Positions 8,433 to 16,183 of a stretch of 28,172 nucleotides of DNA are shown here, one piece after another. Positions within the stretch are counted from its first letter, which is position 1. Each line of letters opens with the position of its first letter. The notes below the pieces were generated by a model. The model was not told the DNA's origin, made no database searches, and was given only the letters and a program-made list of their open reading frames with translations. The translations under genes and the position numbers were made by a program. The DNA is from Candidatus Electronema nielsenii. Its GTDB lineage: Bacteria > Desulfobacterota > Desulfobulbia > Desulfobulbales > Desulfobulbaceae. The stretch spans positions 1 through 28,172 of the forward strand of contig JAGIXO010000008.1 of the NCBI GenBank assembly GCA_026122915.1, given 5' to 3'.

Positions 8433-10219
8433 AAAAAAACGGCAGGATCGACCGGATTTTGATTGTTGACGACAATCCAGACATTCACAGCGATATCAAG
8501 AAAATTCTGCTGCACCAAAATGAATCAGGCGAATTGGATGCTCTTTTCGCTGACATTGTCGGCCAAGAGGCACCGACGGAAGAAATGGCGGATTTGCAGA
8601 TCGACTCAGCCTTCCGGGGCGAGGAGGCGGTGGAGATGGTCCGGCATTCTCGGCTGGAGCGGAAACCCTACGCCTTGGCCTACGTTGATATGCGCCTTCA
8701 ACCCGGCATGGATGGCCTGAAGACCATCAAGCGACTCCAGCAGGAGGATTATCAGCTTCAGTTTGTGGTGATCACTGCTTATTCTGATTATTCTTGGCAG
8801 GAAATCAGCTCGGCTCTGCTCTCTGCCGACAAGCTGTTGATCTTGAAAAAGCCCTTTGAGGCGATTGAAATTCGCCAATCAGCAGCAGCCTTGATTGAAA
8901 AATGGCATTTGACCGTGGAGCATAAGCAGGCGATGTCCGCTTTGGTCATGCAGCGAAATATGCTGGAAGAGCATGTGCGTGAGCAGACTGCTGAACTGCG
9001 CCATACCAATGAGTTGCTGACCAAAGAAATTAAGGAACGGCGGCGGGCCGAGGAAAAAATTCGCCTCCACCGCGACAGCTTGGAGAAGCAGATTGAGCTG
9101 CGCAGCGCGGAAATCCTCCAGCAGAATCGCTTTCTCAGCACGGTGATCAACTCGTTGCCGCATCCTTTTGCGGTCATTGATGTCGCCACGTTCCGAATTT
9201 TGGCTGCCAACCGGGCCGCAGGCAGTCAGGCAGCAGGCCGGGATCATCTAAAAACCTGCTATCAATACATGCACGGTTTCAGTCAGCCTTGTTTTGAACA
9301 GGGATTAGAATGCCCGCTCAACATCGTGCGCGAGCAGGGTAAACCGGTGATGGTTGAACATGTCGGTACTGATGCAGCAGGCAATCCGCAAACGATGGAA
9401 ATTCATACCTGTCCGGTGACAGATCGACAGGGCCAAGTCACGCGGGTGATTGAATATTGCATCGATATCAGCCGTCGGAAAAAAATGGAAGAGGAGCTAA
9501 TCCGCAACCGAAAGATGGAAACCGTGTCGATGATGGCTGGTGGTATCGCTCATGACTTCAACAATCTGCTGATGGCAATTACCGGCAACCTTGAGTTGGC
9601 GATGATGAAGCTCCACCCGGAACACCGCGCTTTGGGCTTTCTCCAAGATGCTGCGGCTTCTGCTGGCGAGGCAAAAGAGTTGGCTCATAAATTCCTCCTT
9701 TTCTCCAGCTTTACGCCGCCTGCCCGGCAGCCTGTGAATCCTACTACCTTGATCAGCACTGCCTGCCTTTCCTTTTTTGAAGGCGGGAACGTTGTGCCAG
9801 AGCTGGATATGTCGGATAACTTGCTGCCGATTTATGCTGATCCTGGCCAGATAGAGCAGGTGCTACGCGAGTTATTCCGCAATGCGACAGAGGCAATGGC
9901 TCCTGCCGGAGGACAAGTGCAGGTCAGCGCGGAAAATATCTGTCTGCTCGGTCATGAGGCTGCTGGCCGTAAAGAAGGGGAATATGTCCGCATCACTGTT
10001 CGCGACCAAGGACGTGGCATCCGCAAGGACGATTTGTCCAACATCTTTGATCCCTATTTTTCTGGAAAAACAAGAGGAAGAACCAAGGGAATGGGACTGG
10101 GGCTAACCATCGCTGCTTCAATAGTCAGTCAGCACGAAGGCTACATTGAAGCGGATTCAGTGCTGGGAGGTGGAACAACGGTGCATATCGACCTGCCTGT
10201 CGCTCCGCCCTCGAATTAG
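8429..10219 (+). CDS. Receiver-PAS-histidine kinase, predicted partner of the upstream kinase
   Basis: A 596-residue soluble protein. The N-terminal receiver (about 8-155) has acidic pair Asp14/Asp15, acceptor Asp87 in VDMRLQPGMDG, Thr116 and Lys141. A longer than usual alpha1-beta2 loop (about 28-57) is typical of the VDDNPDIH receiver subgroup. Coiled coil (about 160-235), then a PAS domain (about 237-350) with CYQYMH...PC...CPL (Cys277, Cys288, Cys295). HisKA has AGGIAHDFNNLL (His375), and HATPase has DQGRGI and GMGLGLTIAAS. It can therefore accept phosphate at one end and issue it at the other. It begins with GTG at 8429, overlapping the preceding TGA as GTGA, with GGAGGAGGGG a few bases upstream. 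The likely donor is the DUF1638-like kinase. Its stop overlaps the stop of the opposing kinase. Confidence 0.9.
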   Translation: MKKNGRIDRILIVDDNPDIHSDIKKILLHQNESGELDALFADIVGQEAPTEEMADLQIDSAFRGEEAVEMVRHSRLERKPYALAYVDMRLQPGMDGLKTIKRLQQEDYQLQFVVITAYSDYSWQEISSALLSADKLLILKKPFEAIEIRQSAAALIEKWHLTVEHKQAMSALVMQRNMLEEHVREQTAELRHTNELLTKEIKERRRAEEKIRLHRDSLEKQIELRSAEILQQNRFLSTVINSLPHPFAVIDVATFRILAANRAAGSQAAGRDHLKTCYQYMHGFSQPCFEQGLECPLNIVREQGKPVMVEHVGTDAAGNPQTMEIHTCPVTDRQGQVTRVIEYCIDISRRKKMEEELIRNRKMETVSMMAGGIAHDFNNLLMAITGNLELAMMKLHPEHRALGFLQDAAASAGEAKELAHKFLLFSSFTPPARQPVNPTTLISTACLSFFEGGNVVPELDMSDNLLPIYADPGQIEQVLRELFRNATEAMAPAGGQVQVSAENICLLGHEAAGRKEGEYVRITVRDQGRGIRKDDLSNIFDPYFSGKTRGRTKGMGLGLTIAASIVSQHEGYIEADSVLGGGTTVHIDLPVAPPSN

Positions 10220-12852
10220 CCCTGCTTTGCCTCATCTAAGACTTCCCTGACTAAGGCAGCCAGCTTGGCCGTATTGAGCGGCTTAATGGCGTATTTCTTC
10301 ACTCCCAAAACCACGGCATCTTTTTCTGAAAACGAGGCGGTGTAGCCGGTGCAGAGGATCACTGGCAGGTTAGGTCGCAGAGCCAGCACTGCCTTGGCTA
10401 ATTCGCTGCCGGTCAGACCGGGCATCGTTTGATCCGTGATCAACAAATCGTACAAGGCGGGATTCTGCTGAAATTTTTCCAAGGCCATCAAACTCTCGGT
10501 CTCAGCATGAACCGAATAGCCCAGCGTAGTCAAAATAGCCTTGCTGATATGGACAATCGACGGTTCGTCATCGACAAAGAGAATGCGCTCCGTGCCAACA
10601 GGCAACGGAACCTTACCATCGTTCTCCTTGATATCCTTGTTTTCTTCCGGTAACACCGGGAGATAAACATGAAAAGCTGATCCCTTGCCCAGCTCGCTCT
10701 CGACTTCGATAAAACCTTTGCAATCCTCGACTACCCCGTGGGTGACGGCTAATCCTAAGCCCGTACCCGCGCCCTGCTCTTTGGTAGTAAAATAGGGATC
10801 AAAGATGCGGGACATAATTTTTTCATCCATACCGACTCCGTTGTCGCGCACGGTCAGCACGATGAATAGTCCCGGATAAAGCCAAGGCCGATCTTCTCGC
10901 TGTATCGCGGTCAACTCGGTCTGGCGGAGAATAATATCTATCCGGCCCTGTTTGTTGCCAATAGCATGGGCGGCGTTGGTGCAGAGGTTAATAACAATCT
11001 GATGAATGTTGGTCGGATCAGCCAGCACCAAGCCGCTGTTTTCATCGATATCCGCTTGTATGCTGATCGACGAAGGCAGCGAAGAGCGCAGCATTTTGAC
11101 TGATTCTTTAATAATCAGATAGATTCGTAACGGTGTTTTGCGGTGTTCGCTTTTACGGCTGAAGGTAAGGATTTGCTTGACTAATTCTGTGGCACGGTGG
11201 CCTGCGATCAATACTTGTTCCAAGTCCTTACGAGCATTGCTGCCTTCAGGCAACTCCATTAAAGCAAGCTCCGTGTAGCCCAAAATCGCGGCAAGGATGT
11301 TGTTGAAATCATGAGCGATACCGCCAGCTAAGGTGCCAATTGCCTCCATTTTCTGAGCTTGGAAGAGTTCGTCTTCCAGCTTTTTCTTCTCCGTGGTGTC
11401 ATGGGCAATATAGACGAAATAAAGGAATTCACCGTCTGGGTTTAACACTGGCGCGGCACAAACATGAAAAAATTTGCTGATTGCTTTATGTTCCATGCTA
11501 CCACAGTGCTTTTGTCGATCTCTGATTGCATGAAGCCCAGGACAGCCCGTACAAGGCTGATCAGAACCTCGGAATAAACTGTGGCAAGTCATGCCGAGCA
11601 GTTTTTCTGGTGGCAAGCGGAAAAATTCAAAGGTGGCTTGATTGGCGCGGATAACCCGCATGTCTTTATCTTGCAGAGTGATGATGTCTGGAATCGCATC
11701 AAAGGTGCTTTCCCACTCTTCAGTTTTGCGGATCAGTAGTTCTCTGGCTTGTTTCCGTGAAGTTACATCTTCATACACCGCGACGATTTCACCGGTCGGC
11801 AGTTTATAGACGTAATATTCCAAACAGGGGAGCATTTCTTGTTCCCCGCCTGTGTCATCAGCTTTCTTTTCTTTGTTCTTACTACAAAAAGAGACAGAAA
11901 GATGCTCTGGGCTACCGCTTTTTGCTACCCGCTGAAATACGTCGAGCAGGCCAGATTGAGCAAAACCGGGGAAAATTTCGGCAGGCTTCTTGCCCGCAGG
12001 ATTCATCGTTTCGTCTAACCGGGCAATTCGCATTCCGGCAGAATTAATCCGCTTAACCGTAAAATTCTGCCCGTCCTGATCTGTTTCATAGACTGCAATG
12101 CCAGTTGAGATGTTATCAACAATGCCGCGCAGATACTGTTCTTGCACCGAAAGCTGGTGTTCTACTGCTGTTCGCTTACGAAGCTGTTTGCTGCTGGAAA
12201 TATAAAAAATTACCATACCTGCTGTGCCGATCAGATAAATCAGCAGATGATAGAGGAGGCTGCTCTTAAATTGCCGTTGAAAAAGGGCGACTGTCTCCTG
12301 CATCGGCAGGGTAATGCTGATGCCTCCTCGGATACTGCCTGTTGCATATCCTCGCTCAACGTGGCATTTGAGGCAGGAGTGATCCATGATTGCAGGAATC
12401 ATAACCCGCATGAATGGCTCATCTTCTTTACTGATCAGTTCCGCCACATCTTTCACGCCGTCTTTCGCAAAGCGATGCAGTGCAGCTTGTTCCCAATCAT
12501 CTGGGCCGTTGTCTGGTTGAATGAGTTTCAGGCTGGTGATGTTTCCTCGAATGCCGTATTTTTTTTCTTCCAGCGCATATATCTCGCGGGTCATCTGCGC
12601 TGGATTGATCAGCTGTTTTGTGTCGTCATTAGCCTTATAAACTCCGCCGTGGCCAGAGTTCCACAGCTGATGGATGTAATCTTTGCGGACAGCGGCCAAA
12701 CCTATCTCTCTGCCGATAAATTTAACATTGTTCCAGTCGTTGTAGGCAACGAGGATGAATGAGCCGTTCAGCAAGAGAGTCCAAAAGACAAAGGCAGCCA
12801 GACACCAGCAGCGGAGGTGCTTGAGGTAAGAATGCAGATTCCTTTCGATCAT
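10216..12852 (-). CDS. Hybrid sensor kinase with c-heme-type Tll0287-like sensor (PAS-PAS-HisKA-HATPase-REC)
   Basis: An 878-residue hybrid kinase. Membrane segments at about 15-37 and 198-219 enclose a periplasmic domain of the DUF3365/Tll0287-like type, with the heme c attachment motif CLKCH (Cys160, Cys163, His164) after IMDHS. Two PAS domains follow (about 240-366 and 380-488); the second carries CHSLF...PCTGCPG (Cys423, Cys434, Cys437). HisKA has AGGIAHDFNNIL (His514), HATPase has DNGVGM and GTGLGLAV, and a C-terminal receiver has FVDDEP, LITDQTMPG and KPL. A redox or gas-sensing role is inferred from the heme motif. ATG 12852 is chosen because it starts just before the first helix. The frame extends upstream to a TTG at 12897; neither start has a good ribosome-binding site. 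The stop TAA overlaps the opposing TAG by three bases (TTAG). Confidence 0.9.
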   Translation of the reverse strand: MIERNLHSYLKHLRCWCLAAFVFWTLLLNGSFILVAYNDWNNVKFIGREIGLAAVRKDYIHQLWNSGHGGVYKANDDTKQLINPAQMTREIYALEEKKYGIRGNITSLKLIQPDNGPDDWEQAALHRFAKDGVKDVAELISKEDEPFMRVMIPAIMDHSCLKCHVERGYATGSIRGGISITLPMQETVALFQRQFKSSLLYHLLIYLIGTAGMVIFYISSSKQLRKRTAVEHQLSVQEQYLRGIVDNISTGIAVYETDQDGQNFTVKRINSAGMRIARLDETMNPAGKKPAEIFPGFAQSGLLDVFQRVAKSGSPEHLSVSFCSKNKEKKADDTGGEQEMLPCLEYYVYKLPTGEIVAVYEDVTSRKQARELLIRKTEEWESTFDAIPDIITLQDKDMRVIRANQATFEFFRLPPEKLLGMTCHSLFRGSDQPCTGCPGLHAIRDRQKHCGSMEHKAISKFFHVCAAPVLNPDGEFLYFVYIAHDTTEKKKLEDELFQAQKMEAIGTLAGGIAHDFNNILAAILGYTELALMELPEGSNARKDLEQVLIAGHRATELVKQILTFSRKSEHRKTPLRIYLIIKESVKMLRSSLPSSISIQADIDENSGLVLADPTNIHQIVINLCTNAAHAIGNKQGRIDIILRQTELTAIQREDRPWLYPGLFIVLTVRDNGVGMDEKIMSRIFDPYFTTKEQGAGTGLGLAVTHGVVEDCKGFIEVESELGKGSAFHVYLPVLPEENKDIKENDGKVPLPVGTERILFVDDEPSIVHISKAILTTLGYSVHAETESLMALEKFQQNPALYDLLITDQTMPGLTGSELAKAVLALRPNLPVILCTGYTASFSEKDAVVLGVKKYAIKPLNTAKLAALVREVLDEAKQG

Positions 12853-12926
12853 AGAAAGCGAAAAGGCAAGATGCCGGAGAAGACAGGAGCAGCCCAAAGG
12901 GGCAGTTGAGTACCGCGTTACTTCAC

Positions 12927-12953
12927 TGTATAATGGCTGAAATCAGAAGTCAA
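12927..12953 (-). promoter_or_regulatory. Candidate promoter of the c-heme kinase
   Basis: Minus strand: TTGACT (12948-12953), a 15-base spacer and TATACA (12927-12932), about 75 bases before the ATG at 12852. The hexamers are good, but the spacer is two bases short of the optimum, so confidence is low. Confidence 0.35.
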
Positions 12954-13045
12954 ACAGGATTGGCTCGCAGGTCGCTTCCCCATTTTTAACCACCCGGCTT
13001 GATGAATCCTTCGATTAAGATCGGATAGTTGTGTAAGTCATAATA

Positions 13046-13089
13046 AATAAAGAAGGCATCAGCTCTTCCGAACTGACGCCTTCTTTATT
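13046..13089 (-). terminator. Terminator after the MGS-amidohydrolase gene
   Basis: A perfect 12-base inverted repeat: AATAAAGAAGGC (13046-13057) and GCCTTCTTTATT (13078-13089). The 20-base loop contains a further TCAG/CTGA pairing. It lies 35 bases beyond the minus-strand stop at 13124. The A/T ends of the stem would supply the U tract, so it could act in both directions. It separates this gene from the c-heme kinase downstream. Confidence 0.8.
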
Positions 13090-13123
13090 GCACAAACAGT
13101 CTAATAATCTTGCTCCTACTTCA

Positions 13124-14551
13124 CTATAAGGAGAAACCAGATTTATCTGTCGCTAAATTTGCTACTGTCTCCAGCTCATAATAGCGACATGCTTCCATCA
13201 AAAAACGGCATTCTGTCCACATGTCACCATCAACTAAGGGCATGAAGAGATCATGGATGTTGTCCGCGCCCAGATAAACCGGCAAGCCGCTGCTCACTAA
13301 CTCCTCCACCGGGGCGATGGAATTGTGCAAGGGAGCGTATTTCTGAAGTTGCTTCATGCTCAAGGCAGCAGAAGGACAGACTATGAAGCTCAGTCCTGCA
13401 TCCTTGGCCACCCGCATGATCCGCTTGCGTTCGCTCTGGTCTTTGGCGGCTAACGACACCGAATGCACAGCCCGCACCCGTCCTTCCATGCCGTGTTCAA
13501 TCGCTTTGAGAGCCAACAGCTCGGTTTCGTTTTCATCAGGATTGTTCTCTTGATCCACATGCACATCCACTGGCTTGCCGAGATTTTTGGCAATAGATAA
13601 AATGATATCTAAATGCTTTTCTGGCAAAGGCCGATCTTTTGATGGTAATCCACCGACGACATCTGCCATTTCACAGGCCTTTTCAAAGAAATTTCTTGAT
13701 TTTTCCTCAAGAACGCCCTCTAATGGCTGCACTGCAATTTCAATTTTTATCTCGTGTTTATATTTTTCCTTGAGCGAGAGAGCAACCTGCATCGGCAATA
13801 GTTTAACCGTGTTGTCAGCATCAATAAAAGTGCGACAATGCGTAACCCCCTGCGCCTTCATCACCTCTATACAACGGCTCATCCTTTCGGTCAGATCGCT
13901 TTCTGAATAGTTCTCTTTCACGTATTTATAGAGTTCCCACTTCTTCTGCATGTTCGCCTGACTTAATTTCAGGTTGTCCGGTGATATGATGTAGGATTTG
14001 TCAAAGTGGGCATGATAGCAGGCAAAACCTCCTTTTTCTAACACCATCTGAAGGAAGTATTTCTTCATATCCCAAGGTGCAGATGGATCAGTGATGGAAT
14101 ATTTGAAGATATTTTGTTTCTTATCCTTGAGCAAACGCTCAAGGGTCATGGCAGCTAACTTTATATTAGTAAATATTGGAATACCATTCTCGATACAAAG
14201 TGCTCTGATTGTCGATGAATCAGAGTCCTCATCATAATCCTTGTTGCCAGTAAGAATGTTGATAACCAGATCAAACTTGCTATCTGATAGGTAATGCAGA
14301 ATATTGGGCGCGATATTGTCGGCAATTTTGTGCAGCGTGGTGTTACTTACCCCGTTATCTAAAAGAAATTGACTGGTTCCTGTTGTGGCGAAAAATTCAA
14401 CTCCAACTTCATGCAGCTCTTTGATATGAGGAAGGAGGGCTTTCTTATCCTCCTGCTTGCCGGAGCTGACCAAAATTCTCGTGCGGGTACTGCGGCTGGC
14501 CAATTTGAGGTTGAAAGCCAACAAATCTAAGGACTGATCAAAGTGGGTCAT
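13124..14551 (-). CDS. Fusion of MGS-like (CarB-type) domain with cytosine-deaminase-like amidohydrolase
   Basis: A 475-residue two-domain protein. Residues about 22-145 match the methylglyoxal-synthase-like fold of the CarB C-terminus: ILVSSGKQEDK, the phosphate-binding FFATTGTSQFL, VINILTG and IPIFTNIKLA. In CarB this domain binds UMP or IMP as allosteric effector. Residues about 160-475 are an amidohydrolase nearest to cytosine deaminase/AtzC types. Metal ligands are HAH (His180, His182), His331 in VDVHVDQE, His363 in AVHSVSL and Asp430 in LGADNIHD. The position expected for the catalytic Glu after HxD is Gln334 (HVDQ), with Glu335 next. A nucleotide-regulated deaminase or other amidohydrolase is inferred; the substrate is unknown. 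ATG 14551 has no clear ribosome-binding site. The N-terminal half is visibly A+T-richer than its neighbours. It may be co-transcribed with the TPR gene 74 bp upstream. Confidence 0.8.
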   Translation of the reverse strand: MTHFDQSLDLLAFNLKLASRSTRTRILVSSGKQEDKKALLPHIKELHEVGVEFFATTGTSQFLLDNGVSNTTLHKIADNIAPNILHYLSDSKFDLVINILTGNKDYDEDSDSSTIRALCIENGIPIFTNIKLAAMTLERLLKDKKQNIFKYSITDPSAPWDMKKYFLQMVLEKGGFACYHAHFDKSYIISPDNLKLSQANMQKKWELYKYVKENYSESDLTERMSRCIEVMKAQGVTHCRTFIDADNTVKLLPMQVALSLKEKYKHEIKIEIAVQPLEGVLEEKSRNFFEKACEMADVVGGLPSKDRPLPEKHLDIILSIAKNLGKPVDVHVDQENNPDENETELLALKAIEHGMEGRVRAVHSVSLAAKDQSERKRIMRVAKDAGLSFIVCPSAALSMKQLQKYAPLHNSIAPVEELVSSGLPVYLGADNIHDLFMPLVDGDMWTECRFLMEACRYYELETVANLATDKSGFSL

Positions 14552-14625
14552 GGCAGAATAAGAGAAAATTTAAGTTGTTTAAATGACGCACTGTTCTTAG
14601 ACATACGTCCTTGCAACAGCAACGT

Positions 14626-15855
14626 TTACAGCGTCAGTCGCGCCTCGGTTTGCCCCCCGGCTGCCGCCTCTTGCGCCTCCAGAACACGCTTGAACAAGGC
14701 TGAAGCCATCTCAGCATACTGCTTTGCCTCATCTTTTTTTCGCTGGCGGTCACAGAGCTTGGCCAACTCTTGATAGATACTGCCGACAGCTGGATGATCT
14801 TTGCCGCGCAGCTTCTGGGTCACAATCAGAGCTTGCTTGTAAAATTCCTCAGAGCGGTCGTAGTTACCGCAGATGCGGCTGGCCTCGGCTAAGTGATTAT
14901 AGATAATGATCAAGCTGGCTAAGTCAGGCTGAGGCGACTTCGTCTTGATTTTCAGCAACCGCTCCAGCAAGGGAATGGCCTCGAATTCCGCCTCCAGTTC
15001 CATGTGCAGGCGAGCCAGCTTATCAAGGATTCCGGCCAGTACCAAGTCGTTGTCGCTCTTTTCCATAATCGCCAAGGCCTGTTTGTACGGCCCTTCTGCT
15101 TTCTCGTACTGACCTTGGCTTTCCTGAAGTTGGCCAAGCAAAAACCAGCAGGTACCCATTTCTGCGTGTTCTTTACCCAGCTGTTTCGCGATGCTGTTCA
15201 TAGCTTTTTTGCAATATTCCCCTGCTGGACCGGGCTGACCAGACAGCAGCGCGGTGCAAGCGATTTCCCGCCAAGCTAAAGCCAGCTCTGCCGATTCCTC
15301 GCCTTTCTGCACTAACAGTTTTTCAATCGCGGAGAAACAGGCCAATGCCTTTTTGTGCTGGTACATTTTCCGCGCCAGCAATCCCGCTGCCTTCAGATAA
15401 TGAATGTTGCTTTTATCTAACTCAATTGCCTTGTCAAAGCGGACAGCAGCACGGCTGAAATCCATCCGGCATTCCGACAATCGCCCGCTGTGAAAGGCAG
15501 CAAAAGCACCAATTTTTCCGCCCTTACCGACTAACTTGTCAAAGACCTGTTCCGCCTCTGCCGTGCTGGCATTAGCCTGAAGGCCCACGGAAGCCAGATC
15601 GTAATCGGCCTTGTCCAGCATGTTTTGCATCTTTGTTAGCGCGGTCAATGCACTCTTGCGGCAGGCAATTTCGTTTCGGTAGCTCTGCTTAAAAAAGGTC
15701 AAAGCCTCGGTGATGGCAGTCACGGCCATCTGGAGCTTTTCGCGTCTGCTGTCGTCGCGAGTTTCGATGGCTGCTGTCAGGGCAGGCAGCAACTTTTTTT
15801 TCTGAGCAATCAGGCGTTGCCCGTAAGATTCAGGCGACAGGGCTATATTGGACAC
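14626..15855 (-). CDS. TPR-repeat protein
   Basis: A 409-residue, mostly helical protein without signal peptide or membrane segment. Tandem tetratricopeptide repeats are clear in the C-terminal two thirds, for example GTCWFLLGQLQESQGQYEKA, YKQALAIMEK, YNHLAEASRICGNYDRSEEF, YKQALIVTQK and GSIYQELAKL. The 42-residue kinesin-light-chain style spacing near the end is typical of TPR_12 proteins. It is probably a cytoplasmic scaffold; partners are unknown. It starts with GTG at 15855, supported by GGAGGAAT eight bases upstream. The deaminase fusion gene follows on the same strand after 74 bp with no terminator between, so the two may form an operon. A structured GC-rich leader precedes it. Confidence 0.85.
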   Translation of the reverse strand: MSNIALSPESYGQRLIAQKKKLLPALTAAIETRDDSRREKLQMAVTAITEALTFFKQSYRNEIACRKSALTALTKMQNMLDKADYDLASVGLQANASTAEAEQVFDKLVGKGGKIGAFAAFHSGRLSECRMDFSRAAVRFDKAIELDKSNIHYLKAAGLLARKMYQHKKALACFSAIEKLLVQKGEESAELALAWREIACTALLSGQPGPAGEYCKKAMNSIAKQLGKEHAEMGTCWFLLGQLQESQGQYEKAEGPYKQALAIMEKSDNDLVLAGILDKLARLHMELEAEFEAIPLLERLLKIKTKSPQPDLASLIIIYNHLAEASRICGNYDRSEEFYKQALIVTQKLRGKDHPAVGSIYQELAKLCDRQRKKDEAKQYAEMASALFKRVLEAQEAAAGGQTEARLTL

Positions 15856-16183
15856 AGACTTGATTCCTCCTCAGCGTCAGGGAAAACAACATAGTTCAGG
15901 GACTGCTCCGGGCGGCGATGCAGAAGCGCAATCCTGCGTCCTTGGTATAGCAGACCGCCCGCCGCAGGACAAGAAAATCTTTACAGGTCAGTCTTCAATC
16001 ACGGCTTTTGTAATTTGCAAGAATGTCCTTCTTCCTCAGGTTGTTCGTCAACTCAAAAATATTTTGTATTTTACGTGATCGGTATCAAACAGAAAAAATC
16101 TGCATAGACTTGAGCATGATCACAGTCAGTTATAACATGGAGCCAAAAAGTGCGGGCGAATAACTCATGCAAGAGGTCTAATG
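15856..16183. other. 328-bp intergenic region upstream of the TPR gene
   Basis: This gap lies between two minus-strand genes and holds no convincing open frame. Its left part is G+C-rich and contains the imperfect hairpin at 15909-15961. Its right part (about 16010-16110) is A+T-rich with AAAATATTTT. I found no well-spaced -35/-10 pair and no strong terminator for the gene to the right. The ribosome-binding site of the TPR gene is at its left edge. Confidence 0.5.
15909..15961. repeat. GC-rich hairpin in the leader of the TPR gene
   Basis: CGGGCGG (15909-15915) pairs with CCGCCCG (15955-15961). TGC (15919-15921) and GCA (15950-15952) extend the stem inwards, and a smaller CGCA/TGCG pairing sits in the loop. 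No run of T follows on either strand, so it looks more like a leader structure than a terminator. Confidence 0.45.
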
